A model generated the notes under the pieces. It had not been told where the DNA came from. It saw only the letters and a program-made list of their open reading frames with translations, and searched no databases. A program made the position numbers and the translations under genes. Positions 1-11,523 of a DNA stretch of 64,000 nt are shown piece by piece (positions within the stretch are counted from its first letter, which is position 1; each line of letters begins with the position of its first letter). The stretch spans positions 5,070,001-5,134,000 of the forward strand of contig OW051494.1 of the NCBI GenBank assembly GCA_932521035.1, read 5' to 3'. The stretch comes from Oscheius dolichura (lineage: Eukaryota > Nematoda > Chromadorea > Rhabditida > Rhabditidae).

Positions 1-576
1 ACGGGGCTGGCCGAGTCGTCGAGCAACGAGATAAAAGTGGAGGACCAGGACCCGGAAGTGATGCGGGAGATGCTCTACTTCATGTAGGTTGTCCCCGGGC
101 ACAGAGCACCTCTTCCTCTTAGGTACACGGGCAACGCCCCTAACGTGGACCAGATGGCTCAGAACCTCATAGCCGCAGCGGACAAATATCACCTGGATAG
201 GTTAAAGGTCTGTCGCCTGCCCCTGCCCCAAACAGACGACAATTCCAGGTGATGTGTGAGCAGGCCCTTTGCGCGGCGTTGACGGCCGAGAACGCGTGTG
301 TCACCCTGGTTTTGGCGGACTTGTACTCTGCCGAACAGCTCCGGACACACGCCATCAACTACATCAACGTCAACGCGACCGAGGTATGGCAAGAAGGGGG
401 CCGAGTGGACTCTCCCGGTTCAGGTGATGGCATCAGATGGCTGGAACGACCTCGTCACGGGCCACCCATCTCTCTTGGCAGAGGTTTTCAGAGCGTTGGC
501 AACTAACCAGACACCTCCCGTCATCAGCGCCCAGCCTCCAAAGAAAAGGATAAAGCACTGTTCGACACTGTACTGA
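1..576 (+). CDS. SPOP: SPOP-type BTB/BACK protein, 3' part
   Basis: This is the C-terminal part of a Cullin-3 substrate adaptor of the SPOP/roadkill family, which recruits substrates through a MATH domain (off the window) and binds CUL3 through BTB and 3-box/BACK regions. Exons read 1-83, 123-207, 249-383 and 424-576, joined by introns of about 40 nt. The protein follows SPOP closely: [16 protein letters not shown] in the late BTB fold, [19 protein letters not shown] in the 3-box, then a BACK helix and a basic tail ending [11 protein letters not shown], which matches the SPOP nuclear-localisation tail PPRKRLKQS in position. The stop is TGA at 574-576. The start and MATH domain lie upstream of the window. 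Identification is confident for the SPOP family; orthology against SPOP-like paralogues cannot be decided from the C-terminus alone. Confidence 0.93.
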
Positions 577-744
577 TCCGCGTCTCTTTCTGTGATCACT
601 CGAGCTCTATTGTACATTCGGTCCCTCGAGCTGCCTCTACGGGTACATCGAAGCCACTACGCTTTTCGCTTTGACTAAAATACACCTACCAACATGTATC
701 AGATTTGCCTCAATGAATTTTCCCACTTTCCGGGAGCCCTTTTA

Positions 745-840
745 TTTTTTTTTTGGAGTTGGCGCAATGGCGCAGTGGCGTAGGCTGCTCGCGACGTGCG
801 AGCGACCAAAGTTCGACTCCGCCGAGCGGACAGATTGAGT
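745..840 (+). repeat. tRNA-derived SINE-like element
   Basis: The sequence contains an A-box-like GGCGCAGTGGCGTAGGC followed about 35 bp later by a B-box-like AGTTCGACTCC, the internal RNA polymerase III promoter arrangement of tRNAs and tRNA-derived SINEs. A hairpin (GCTCGC / GCGAGC) sits where the anticodon arm would be. It is too degenerate to be called a functional tRNA. A second tRNA-like stretch, also beginning with AATGGCGCAGTG, lies inside a topoisomerase II intron at about 5602-5660, which suggests a dispersed family. Confidence 0.45.
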
Positions 841-1259
841 TGGTGCTATAGTCCATTTCAAATGGAATAAATTGACTCCGTGTACTTACCTGGAGTCAAA
901 TAAACCATCAAAAATACATAAAAATGCATATAATAGAGTTTAGCATTGGGGCGCGCAGACCTTTAAAGTGCCGGGTACGGCGAGCAGTGCTCGCACAGGT
1001 CCTTTCGTACACAAAAATGTGTACGAGAGCAGATTTACTGCTATTTGTTAAAAATCATTTTCGCTCGTTTTTTATTCCTTGCATTTCTTTATTTCAAAAT
1101 GATCAGCAGAAGCTAGCGAATCATATGCAACAAAGAATAAAATGCGAAAATACAAAATGACGAGTTTTCAATCAAATTCAAATTGCCAGAAAAGGCGCCA
1201 AAGACAAATTCTACAGTAATTCGTGCACAACCAAATTAGTGCGAGACTGTCCCTTTAAC

Positions 1260-1302
1260 CCAAGGCAAAAAAATGTTCACTTTTGAACATTTTTTGCCTT
1301 GG
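1260..1302. repeat. near-perfect palindrome
   Basis: Arms CCAAGGC-A7-TGTTCA and TGAACA-T6-GCCTTGG are reverse complements apart from one base in the A/T run, separated by a 4-5 bp loop. It could fold as a long hairpin. It lies about 100 bp before the larger inverted repeat at 1410-1534, so both may belong to one mobile-element remnant. Confidence 0.7.
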
Positions 1303-1409
1303 TCCCCCCTTTGGTGTTTTTCGTTCAAGTTGGAAATTTTTTAAAAATAGGTTCATTCGATAGCGCCTCTGGCCGTCAGATAGCTGAGCTGGTTTCTAAC
1401 GGTTTGGAA

Positions 1410-1534
1410 CGTCACAGTGAGGAATCGACAGCGTTTTACCAGAATTAAGCCTTTTTCTATGAATGGTCTACTTTTGTCAAGGCTTAGAGAAGGGCTTAAT
1501 TCTGGTAAAACGTTGTCGATTCCTCACTGTGACG
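1410..1534. repeat. inverted repeat, MITE-like
   Basis: A 42-bp left arm (1410-1451) and 42-bp right arm (1493-1534) are reverse complements with one mismatch, flanking a 41-bp spacer. No coding sequence is present. The structure suits a non-autonomous foldback element; target-site duplications are not obvious by eye. Confidence 0.7.
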
Positions 1535-1842
1535 CTCCCAAGCTGATGAAAGAAATTCTCCTTGTAGACGGCGAGAGACACCATCGAATGAATCTACTCT
1601 CATCTCCCAGTAAAAAATTTCTTGAAATGGAAAATTCGGGCAAAAATGGGTTAAACTCGAAAAATTTGAAGGTCTGAACCGCGCGGGAAAAGTTTTTCCA
1701 TTTGAAACAGACTATAGTTCTCTCAAAGCTCGTGCCTAATTACTGTCCGAAAATTGTAGAGAGTCCATTGAGCAGTTTCCTTTATACCTCGGAGCAAAAG
1801 GATTCGACAGTTTCCCACATTTATCTTTTTGAGTAGTACCCG

Positions 1843-1848
1843 TTTATT
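1843..1848 (-). terminator. polyadenylation signal of topoisomerase II
   Basis: AATAAA on the minus strand, 25 nt beyond the topoisomerase II stop codon. Confidence 0.6.
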
Positions 1849-1872
1849 GACGACACCCGTTCACTTGAGCAA

Positions 1873-4800
1873 TCACAACAACCCGTACGTTTTGAGATCT
1901 CGCGTCAGAGTGTTCAAATCACGTAACCAAGCATCCTGCCAACTGCTGTTTTGGGCTGTGGCCAGCTGTGCCTCAGTCGATTTTTGCGAGAGGCGTTGAA
2001 TTTCTTCGGTGGTCAGCCGAAGCAGCGGCATTTCGAGCAGATAGGTGAAGTTTGGTGTCTAGAAAAAGAAGAAGTTAGGGCAAGGACGCGATGACCTCAG
2101 AATTGGAAGGAAGGAGGGGATTGGAGGAGAAGCCTCGTGTTTGTAGTTCCGACTCCAATTGGAGACGACTCCTGGAGGACAAGACGAACGAGCCATCGAC
2201 AACCGCTTGGACAAATCTCAACTGTATTAGGTTGGGGGAGGACGGGGGGATCCGGCTACCTGGCTCTGGATATATTGGAGTTCCTTTTCCAGCCGAGAGT
2301 TCTGGCTGGCCAGTCGTTTACTGTAGAGGTCTCTCCTGACCAGGTAGTGGTCTCGTAATATCCCCTCGGCCGATTCATAGTGACGAAGGACACCCGACGG
2401 GTCGAAGAGGTTCTAAACGTTAGCAATTTTGGGAAAGTAGAAAACGCTGACCATGGAATTGGTCGAGAGGGACGAGTTGAGTCGAAGGATGCGACGGAGC
2501 TCCTCCGTTTTGAGAGGGGAGAATCTCTTCATTTTCAGCTCGAAGAGGACCTCCCTCTCACTGTGACGCTCTTTGAACCAGCTGGGGAAATGGTATAATT
2601 TGAGGGGAGATCACCCACTTGACATCCCCACTCTGGATGAGGGGGAGGAGGACCTTCTCCTTGTATTTGTTGGTCCATGTCCCGATCGGCAGTTCCGTCA
2701 CCTCCACTCGGAGATTGGCACCCTTGTTCCGGATGGCCGCTGTCCCCCTGATGGTGTACTTGTTCTCGGCCAGCTTCGTGATGGTTCCCTTGAAGCCTCT
2801 CCACCAGGGATCCTGCGAGGACTGTCAACGACCCGAACCTGTCCCTACCAGTTGATTGAGTTGCTTGTCCTCGATCAGTCTCCTGACAGCATCGATCACG
2901 GCCGATGGCCGGTGCGGATAAATCTTGGTCCCCCATCCGGTTCCGATCCCCAGGGCACCGTTGATAAGCACCAGCGGCACCACAGGGCAGTACCAGACGG
3001 GCTCCACCAGCTGGCCGTCTTCGCTCGCCCTCGTCAAGAGATCGTCGTCCACTTTGGGGAATATGGACCGGACCACAGGGCTGACCCCTGTGTAAATGTA
3101 TCTCCCCCTAGCAGCGTCGTTTCCTCCCTCGTGTCGTGTTCCGAACTGACCTATATTCACCTACTGACACCTCAAGGAGGGCACCTACCAATGGGCAACA
3201 GTAGATTTATATTGTTGGAGCCCGGGAAGTTCTGGGCCATTTTGACAATAGTCTGGACGAGGGACTCCTCTCCGTGGTGATAGCCCTGACTCATGGAGAC
3301 GGCCCCTGCCAGCTGGTTTACTTTGATCTCCTTCTTCTGTTTCTGCTGCAGCAGACAGTGCAGTACCTTCCTCTGCGACGGCTTCAGTCCATCCACCACC
3401 GAGGGGATCGACCGCTATGACATGACTGGGGTGGACGAGGAGGACGAGAGACTCACCCGGAGATCCAATAGGGAGAATGTCAACAAGTCCTGGTCCACGA
3501 ACTGCCTTACCGACTGTGTGCCTGACTCCGGCACAATCTCGCCCTGACCGCCGCTCTGCCGCTCGATCCAAGCCTTCCTCTCATCAGCCCCGTTTTTATC
3601 AAAAGCCATCCACAGCTGTCTCGCATCCTCCTCTTCCTCGAACGTGAATTTGACCAGATGGCGGTCGATATTTTGGAAGTACTCCCTTGCCTCGGCCGAA
3701 GTGGATGTTCCTGGAATTCCCATCTCGTCGGCTAGGGCTAGTCTACGCCCACCTAGTCCTTTGTAGTATTTGACGGTGAATGCCTCGGAGCCGGGGGTGG
3801 CTGCCTTCCACTCGTTGAACTCTTTTGTCGTGAAGAAAGAGACCGTCGTTGATCCGCGTCTCGCTTTAATGAGCGGCGTTTTAAAGGCAGAAATGTAGTT
3901 CCTCTTGAGAAGTTCTGGCCAGAAATGGTGGAAGAAGTTCAGGAAGAGCCCCTTGATGTGTGAGCCATCCTCGTCCTGAGCCAACCTTTTTTAGAGGCGG
4001 GAGGAGACTGACCTGATCGGCCAGGACGACCACCGAGCCATAGCGAAGGGTCCGGAACTCCTCGTCCAGACTATAGTCCTTGCCGAATTTCAGTCCCAGA
4101 ATCGTCATCAAATTGCCTATTTCGACGTTCTCGGCCACCTGGTAAAAAGGTTGGATATCTCTCCCGGGCAACACCCACCTTCTCCCGATCAATGTCTGCT
4201 ACATTTATAAGTTTTCCACGGATAGGGAATACCCCAAAACGGTCTCGGCCGAGAACTTCGAGTCCCGACACGGCAAAGGCCTTGGCAGAATCACCTAATC
4301 CGGAAAGACGGTCATTTGTAGGGGCAACGTACCTTCTGTCACCAAGAGATGGCACTCGGCGCTCTTCGATGTCCCGGCTAAGCTGGCGTCCTCCAGTTTG
4401 GCCACTCCCTGTGCCGACCTCGAGCTGGGAGCCTGTAAACCAAGAAAGGTTATCCCGACACGACGATTACTGTAGGTCTCTTCGCCTGGATTTCTTGTAA
4501 GATAGTGGAGAACAGGCCGGACGACTCGGCCCACTCCAGCACGGACGCCTCGTCCAGGCGGAAGGTGGAGTCGAATTTGGACACGGGGGTGCAGAGGACT
4601 TCCTTGGTTTGGCTCTCGAAGGTCGGGTTGTCCACGAGGCAGTTGACGAACAGCCACAGGTGGTTCTTTATCTGAACCGTCGCCGGATATCTCCCAGTCG
4701 GATGGAGTTACTACTGACGGGCGGACGGTCTTCCTCCCTCCGAGGCTCTGTTCCAATACCGGTCTCAGGCAGCCGACGACCCGGTCAACTGTCATCTCTA

Positions 4801-6171
4801 CGTGCTTTCCCCCCTGAAAACAGTCTGCTCAGCTGGGCCTTGTCCTCACCTTCACAGTGAAGATACTGTTGACAAAACTGACATGGGAGAAGCCGGTGGG
4901 TGACTGGGCCAGTGCGATCTGAAGAGGTGTCAGTTGGGGGAAAGGACGGGCCTGCCCACCTTCCACCTCGGAGACAGGTTGAGGTAGAGGAAGTCATCGG
5001 TGAACAGGGAGACGTAGTCCCGGAAGCCGTCCACCTCGATCCTCTGCCCGTCGAAATAGGCGGCTACCCCGGGCACAGTACCCGCCACGTCGACTGTCCT
5101 CCTCAGAAACAGTTGAACCACGTCGTCCGTCAGCTCGGTCAGTCCGAACTTGGCCAGGTCCGGTTGAAACGTGATCCGGGTGAAATCCTCCGTCTCTCCG
5201 ACCGAGATCATCGGCTCTCCGGTTGTCCGCATGTTGTCTGTCCATGTCTGGGAGCCCTTTTCCAGCCCAGCTGCCCCTCACCTGAGTAAACGTCCTCCCG
5301 GTCTGCCTCTCGCCTGTTTCCACTTTGAATTTCTTGGAGAAGACGTTGCACAGTTTGGCTCCGAATCCATTCCTTCCACCTGAAATGAGCGGGTGTCTTA
5401 CACTCCGAAAAACACGAACCAACTGTTCGGAGTACTGTATCGTCATAATTGGAAGACGTGAAGAGATGGCCAAAGACAAGGGAGGACACGTAGATACCCT
5501 CGGTAGGATGGACTTCAATCGGCAACGAGCAGCCATTATTCCAGACAGACACGGTACCAGTTTCCCTAAGAGCGTCCTTATTGACCCCGAATATGATCCC
5601 CGAATGGCGCAGTGCGAAAACGCGCCGCTTCCACCGGAAACGTCGTGGGTTCGGGTCCACCGCCAGATTACCAAGCTATCTGATTCCTGTGAATAGATGA
5701 GTATGCATCTTGGCGAAAAGTAAAGCGAAGACGGGCGCATCCTTCGTATCTCCGTAGATACGACAGTGTGCGACCAGTTCCACATTTTTGTCAACCGTAC
5801 CTGTCAACATCTACTTGAATTTTAGTCATTTTTGGGTCCCGTTGTTTGTTGTCAGCTGCATTCACTAGAATTTCATCGAATATTTTGATAAGTCCAGGGG
5901 GGAATACAGAGGAAACCGACTCCATGTGGTGCAGTTCGGGAACATAACGCCAAATCGTCTAAACAGATGATGTTCATTTGGTCTATCTCACATGCTCAGC
6001 TTGATGTGTTGACCCAATATAGGTTTCAGATCGCAACAAAATGTGTTCAACCGGCGATTTCCTCGCATACTGTGATATTACTGAATAAACTACGAGGATT
6101 AAATGATTGCTTTGTTATCAACTTACGACGTTTACTTCTCGGGTAGTACAGTGTTTCTTTTCTAGAAACAT
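1873..6171 (-). CDS. TOP2: DNA topoisomerase II, C-terminally short
   Basis: Type IIA topoisomerase: ATP-driven double-strand passage that decatenates and relaxes nuclear DNA. I assembled 21 exons (from 6127-6171, 5992-6069, 5801-5958, 5420-5565, 5282-5379, 4960-5247 and onward to 1873-2058), which sum to 3318 nt, or 1105 residues in one unbroken frame. Landmarks in order: EHILLRSETYIGS and ILVNAADNKQRDPKM (GHKL ATPase), WNNGCSLP, GGRNGFGAKLCN (ATP loop), QTWTDNM, IKNHLWLFVNC, the TOPRIM motifs EGDSAK and DEDGSHIKG, YYKGLGTSTS, VVDGLKPSQRK, and ARGRYIYTG with the active-site tyrosine. It ends soon after DAWLRDLNTLTRDLK, so the long C-terminal domain of vertebrate enzymes (about 1530 residues) is missing. 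The start at 6171 begins a short exon (MFLEKKHC); an upstream exon is possible. All introns are 33-57 nt except one of 235 nt. Confidence 0.95.
5566..5800. repeat. tRNA-like insertion inside TOP2 intron
   Basis: This 235-nt TOP2 intron lies between VDVDR and ETGTVSVWNNG, a junction that reads perfectly once it is removed. The other introns of the gene are 33-57 nt. On the plus strand about 5602-5660 shows GGCGC..GCGCC (D-arm-like), TTCC/GGAA (anticodon-arm-like) and GTGGGTTCGGGTCCAC (T-arm/B-box-like), so a tRNA-derived element has probably inserted and lengthened the intron. It starts with AATGGCGCAGTG like the element near 750. Confidence 0.55.
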
Positions 6172-6314
6172 TCCAAATGAGAACACGTAGAGATCGATTA
6201 CATCCCAAAGGCATTGAAATATGAAGAGTTTTGTAGAAAATGTTAGCTTTAGAGTTTGGCGAAAAAAAATCTAGTGGAAAAGTCCCAAAAACACTATTTT
6301 TTAATGTAAATGAA

Positions 6315-6320
6315 TTTATT
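6315..6320 (-). terminator. candidate polyA signal of SETDB1
   Basis: AATAAA on the minus strand 93 nt past the SETDB1 stop and 144 nt before the topoisomerase II start, in the short gap between the two genes. Confidence 0.4.
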
Positions 6321-6412
6321 GAACTCATAATTAAACCCGTAATACGGCGGTGATGTTATTAAAAATTATTGTATTAATATAGGCATATATGGACGAAAGA
6401 AAGTGATTGGAA

Positions 6413-9400
6413 TTAAAGTATACGACCAACACAATATTTCGAGCCGCAATAACAGATAATTTGTAGTTCGGGAGGACGATCATCATCAATGCGATAGTTA
6501 TAATTCCAACATAACTCCTGTACTATTGGTTAAATAAAAAAAAGTGTAAACCTCTCCAGCTTTAATATCCCTTGTTGCAAAAAACGAAGACCATGGTAGA
6601 CGAAGGTCATGAGTATCTACAAGCACATGTTGCACATGAACATTCGGATCGCATGAATGATTTAGGAACCTGAAACACTCGCTAATTGTAATTGTATCAC
6701 ACCAACCTTCCAATATTTCCTTTATATTTAGCATCTAGCACAAATAACTGCTCCATCTCTCCAAAGTAATCGGACCATTTAAATACCGGAACTTGTTCAT
6801 CAAATTCTGCTTCTCCTGGTATACACATAACTAATATTATACAAAACAAAACGTACGTTGTTTTAATTTTCTTCTGTTAATTTTTTTCCTGTCATTAACA
6901 TCATCTTGAGAATTGCGTCTAGAAATTTTATTTGGTGGAGCACCACTTTCCATTCCGTAGCTAAACCCAAAATAAAAAATATGGTATGTGCAAACTCACT
7001 CATCATCCGTATCAGGTACCCCTTGGTTTTCATATTCTTCTGAGTCAGATAAGCACAGATCTAAGTGACCAAATCTACTTTGCGCCATCAGCTTTTCCTG
7101 TTCTACCTGAAAGAAAGCTAGCAAGGGAAAACATGAAACAAACCACATCATTTAAGTCAAGATCGGCAAAATATTGGTCATCATTTTTTCCTTTTATTTC
7201 AGCAATTTCGTCTGTCATAAGCGCCCCGACATAATTAGCAATAAATCCTCCCTTAGGAATATCACACACAGAACGAACGCCCCAACCACATCCAGCCGTT
7301 TTAAATAACTAAATGATAGGTAAGCCTAAAAGTATAAAATTATGGGAATTACCTGAAGAGGATATTTAATTTCATTCTGGACGACGCGATTCCAACATTT
7401 TTTGCTATTACAGCTGCAATTAGAGTTGCATTCAAAAATGCCTGAACACGTTTTACTTTGAAGTTTGCGATATTTGTATCTGAAATAATGATTCTAAATG
7501 TATACTTTCTTTCTTACCCATACTCTGCCGGCCTAAATGATTCTGCTAATCTTCGAACACTCTCCGTGGTCAAACGCTGGCATTCGCATTTCGATGCATC
7601 TGAGCAATCATCTGAATTTCAAAATGTGCCCCCCAAAGGTGAAATGATGTTAGTTTGCATAATCTTTGTGATACGGCGAATAAATTTTTTTAAATAGGGC
7701 AAACCTTCGCATGAGCAGCCAGAACAGAAATTTTCACTGATTGTAGACATATTCACTCTTTCGTCTAACGGAAATTTACGGGCCTAAGAGGTATAATTAT
7801 AACAATTGTTTAATAAATCTTACTCCATAAAGTATTTTTGGTGGCATTTCATTATCTAGGCTATTCACTGCTGGGATTGCAAAAAATTCTTGACCTTGTG
7901 TATAATCTGCCATAACAACAGCAGATCTCTCCACCTGAGAAATATAACTGCAATATAGCAAATTGTACCTCAACGACTTGCAGTGGATCAACGACAACGT
8001 TGTCGGTAAATAGATCAATCGTTAATTGGCTATCGCAAGACTATAAACTAAATTTAAAAAAGAAATGAGACCTACACGAAGAAACTTTCCAATAGCAGCC
8101 ATATTCCTGAGTGTTTTTCCACACGGGGCAGTATATAGGATATATTTTTGAGCGTTTTTAACATTCTTTCCTTTTTCAACAAACTTATTACCGTACATTT
8201 CGTATCTCTGGAAAAGCATGTTCACTGCATCTTGAAAGACTGACAGTTCGCTTCCAACCACACATTAGCGGAATAGCCAGAGGTGAAATGCCTTGAAATG
8301 AATGGTCATACGGACTTTTTTCTAGACCACGGAGACAGGCTTTGCTACATATTTCGTGTTGTTGATAAAGACGATCCGGCACTTCGCATTTTACAGAGAC
8401 GATTTTGAACTAAAACAGTTCATAATACAGTTTCAAAAAAACCTTGTTCTCATTCTTTTTTCTCTCGCTTAACTGTTCTTTGCTTATTGAACTAGGAACA
8501 GTACTATAATTGTAGCCTTGTGTGGGGACACCCGTTTTTCGTGCCTATAAAACATTACGAATAAAATTATCTTATCTTTACCGTATTCCTTTTGGTTTCT
8601 TCGTCGTAATACGTTTGATTCCTGTGTTTTTGGCGAGTAGACAAGTTGGTGTTGTTGGTTTTATCCAAGTTCTAAATGATTTGTCATGCTGTTGATGCAA
8701 TAAAAAAAGTTGCCATTGTATTAATAAGTGTTGAACCCCTATATAACCATTCATCGTCGTGATTGTGACCCAAACCGCAATTATAAACAAAGCAGTCATC
8801 ACCTATAACATCAGCTGGCATACATTATATACATAATACTGACCTGGCTCGTCGTGTTTGGGATACCGCACAACACACATTGCTCGAACTACTTCAATTA
8901 CAAAGGCAACTCTTTTATCTGCCATCTGCAATATAATTATTGAAAACTGCAGCTTGACGGAATGGCGCAGATTAATAGACTTACAGAAATTCGTTGAGGA
9001 ATTGTCCCAGGAGTAGGTTTTCGCATTCTAACCAGTGGCCAATCAGGAAATTTATCAAAGTATCGATGAAGAAAGGTTCTGACCTCATCACTTTCATTAA
9101 TAAACTCGTAGACATTTGCACGAAAGATCTTAAAAGAATACATTTAACGATATTAAGATGTAGTACCTCACTTCCATTTCCAGCAAATGATTGTTCACAC
9201 AAAGGAAACATTTTTAACAAATTAGTTCTTCTCATTATCCAAGCACACAATTCTTGATTACTCACGGGTTTTTCATGTTCCAACTATATCGTCTATTGTG
9301 AAACATTATAAATATCTCAAACCTCGCAATATTCCCGAGCTGGAAGCTTTTCTGGCTGATAAACAGGAGTAATATATCTATCCATATGGCGATCAAAAAA

Positions 9401-10463
9401 TACCTGAATGAATGTTTTAAGTATGCAGTTGAGAAAAAAACCAAGAAATCATCTCCATGTGATCCAAAAGTGGCTCCAACAGTACCAGCCATCCATTTCA
9501 GACCTTTCCCTACTACTTCCACACAAGCAGCTACTCGTAAGCCTGCAGATAAATTGGAAAATTGCCACTTGAGAAAAATAATACCAATGAATCGATCAAG
9601 TTTTTGTCCAAACGATGGATCGAAAAGCGGAACATCCGTGTTTGCGATTTCGGAAACATCTAGACTGGAGTAATCATTACGATCGAGAAATTCCACAGTG
9701 TACAAATTAGTGTTTTGCTGAGACAACAGCTTAGTAATTCATGAGGTTTTACCTTATTGACAATCCTTGCAGGGCTGAAGAAATGGGAATTTTTGCGTCG
9801 AGCGAGACAAGTTTGTCCGCGTTGCAATTCAAGATTTTGCTGTAAAGTTTTTCCGTTTGAGGGGTATGGCGTCGAAGAATATAAGCGGAGAAATGCTGTT
9901 TCCTCTCGTATATTCTTCAATTCATTGGAAGCCTTAAAAATATGTGATTTAGAAGCCATGACACTTACTGCAGCTAGTTCAATTTCGCTGTAAATTCTAT
10001 GATCTCTTATAGAGGGTGGGATATGATTTTTTATATTTTGTCGCCTTTCTGCAATAGCACCAACATGCTCTTCAATCTAAATTGATTTTTTAAAATAATG
10101 CAGATACGGAAACCATTTCAATTAAATCGGTATCCCTTAGTTTTTTAACCACCATGTGTGCTTCGCTTAATTTTTCACGGATATCACACACTGTTTGTTG
10201 CAATTGCTGGACACCTGTTTCGCATTCCCTATAATTTAAGAAGTAGAAAATACTTATAACTTATACATGAAACTGGTCCCTTCAGGTGCTGCAAGAATTT
10301 CTTGAACTTGTTTGTGCAACATTTCTTCGAAAGCGATTAAATCATCAATTGCCATTTCATTTTCTTTGGTATCAACTAATTTCCAATCCATTTTAAATGG
10401 CCAGCTCGAAGCTTCCGCATTTGCCATAGTCAGAAGAACGAACAAATCCACCCCGCTGCACAT
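6413..10463 (-). CDS. SETDB1: histone H3K9 methyltransferase SETDB1 family
   Basis: Histone-lysine methyltransferase of the SETDB1/Eggless family, which deposits H3K9 methylation for heterochromatin and transposon silencing. Order seen: N-terminal coiled coil (about 10450-9750), tandem Tudor domains ([51 protein letters not shown]), MBD ([13 protein letters not shown]), cysteine-rich pre-SET ([34 protein letters not shown]), and a bifurcated [23 protein letters not shown] ... YFADLDLND, an insertion of roughly 100 residues (347 in human), then [32 protein letters not shown] and a post-[16 protein letters not shown] before TAA at 6413-6415. The catalytic NHSC and the final cysteines are intact. 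One intron (8672-8713) appears to start with GC. The start is uncertain: ATG 10463 follows a TTATAG acceptor by 6 nt, but the frame can also be joined to the gene upstream. Confidence 0.9.
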
Positions 10464-10484
10464 ACTTTCCTATAACAGAGACGG

Positions 10485-11409
10485 TTAAAACTTAAACAGA
10501 ATCTTTCTTCCCTGAATCTTTACCCCAATTTCACTGTCATTCGTCGTTTTGGAGCGTAACGCTTTTTTAACCATATTGTAAGTTGGCTCATCCAAATGTA
10601 AACGATTACAGAAAAATGCGAAATTTGTATCATCCACATTCTTTGCTAGAGCCTCTTAATTTCTACCGCATATAATCTTACTCTGCAATATATGCCACAT
10701 AATGGCTCCAATAACTTCATTTTCATGAAGACCAAATTCTGATCCAAAGTCTAAATCTCCCATTTCTTGAAATCTTTCAAAAACATATTCTGCTAATTGC
10801 TCGATATTTTGTTTCGTATCGGTTGCGCTCTGAAAACATAATATTATATTGTAATGGCTTACTAATGCTAGTGTGGACGGTGCTTGAAACCATTCATTTA
10901 TCTTCTCTTTATCCAATGAAACAATAAATCTGATATACTTGACGTTACAGTATGCTTACTAACTCACTTAAACAACATGGAGCATCTTGAAACGATCATC
11001 TCTATCTCATCAGTCGTTAGATCACTGAACATGGCTCTTCGATCAACTAGGGCCGTTTTCAACCTGACTAATGCTATTTGTTTTATTTCTTTCTACAAAG
11101 AGTGAGTAACACAGACCAAGCTGAGGTAACCTACTAGTTGTTCTAAATAAAAAGGTAGAAGAGAATCTGTAATTTTCATATCTTCATTGATCTGCAATCT
11201 CTCTACAAACAAATAATCATAGTTATTTAATATTGTAAGGTATAGAAAGCTTCAAGCTCAAATTGCAGTCGATTAGAATTAATTACTTTGAATTCAAGTT
11301 TTAGTGTCTCTAAATTGTAATTGTACAAATCTGAAAAAAAATGCTCAATTATCCCGTTGATACTACAGAAAGCTCGAGAAAAAGAAATGGAGATTATACT
11401 ATTTGGCAC
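10485..11409 (-). CDS. unrecognised gene upstream of SETDB1
   Basis: A chain of short exons with consistent phase runs on the minus strand between LMBR1 and SETDB1: IIEHFFSDLYNYNLETLKLE, RLQINEDMKITDSLLPFY, KEIKQIALVRLKTALVDRR, EKINEWFQAPSTLAL, IEQLAEYVFERFQEMGDLD, DDTNFAFFCNRLHLDEPTYN. It is acidic, helical in character, and has no motif I can name. No ATG was found for the first exon, so the 5' end is not resolved (11409 is only where the open frame was picked up). One intron would be about 27 nt. Reading straight through, it stops at TAA 10485-10487, only 21 bp from the SETDB1 ATG. Splicing at GTAAAG near 10530 instead joins it in frame to SETDB1, so it may be the N-terminus of that protein. 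Confidence 0.5.
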
Positions 11410-11523
11410 ATAGGGAAAATACTCGAAATACCCTTAAATGACTAGATAATCAAAGCTGTATCCTTAAATTTCTATGAAAGACTATGTACAGACTCGTGTG
11501 GGGTAGATCATTAGTTGGTAATT

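Larger units (their letters stand above)
577..1842. other. intergenic, repeat-bearing, between convergent SPOP and TOP2
   Basis: No gene was recognised in these 1.27 kb. The stretch holds a tRNA-like repeat (about 745-840) and two inverted repeats (1260-1302 and 1410-1534), listed separately. The rest is AT-rich, and its short open frames resemble nothing known. Confidence 0.6.

Noticed and set aside
5602..5660. functional tRNA gene in the TOP2 intron
   Set aside because: The arms pair only partly, the T-loop is too long and no acceptor stem closes; a tRNA-derived element is more likely.
6047..6328. 93-codon minus-strand frame at the TOP2 5' end
   Set aside because: Its frame differs from the spliced TOP2 frame; the real first exon is 6127-6171.
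10464..11409. resemblance of FAFFCNRLHLDEP to the retinoblastoma-family N-terminus
   Set aside because: The match is one short helix; no pocket domain or other RB feature follows, so no assignment was made.
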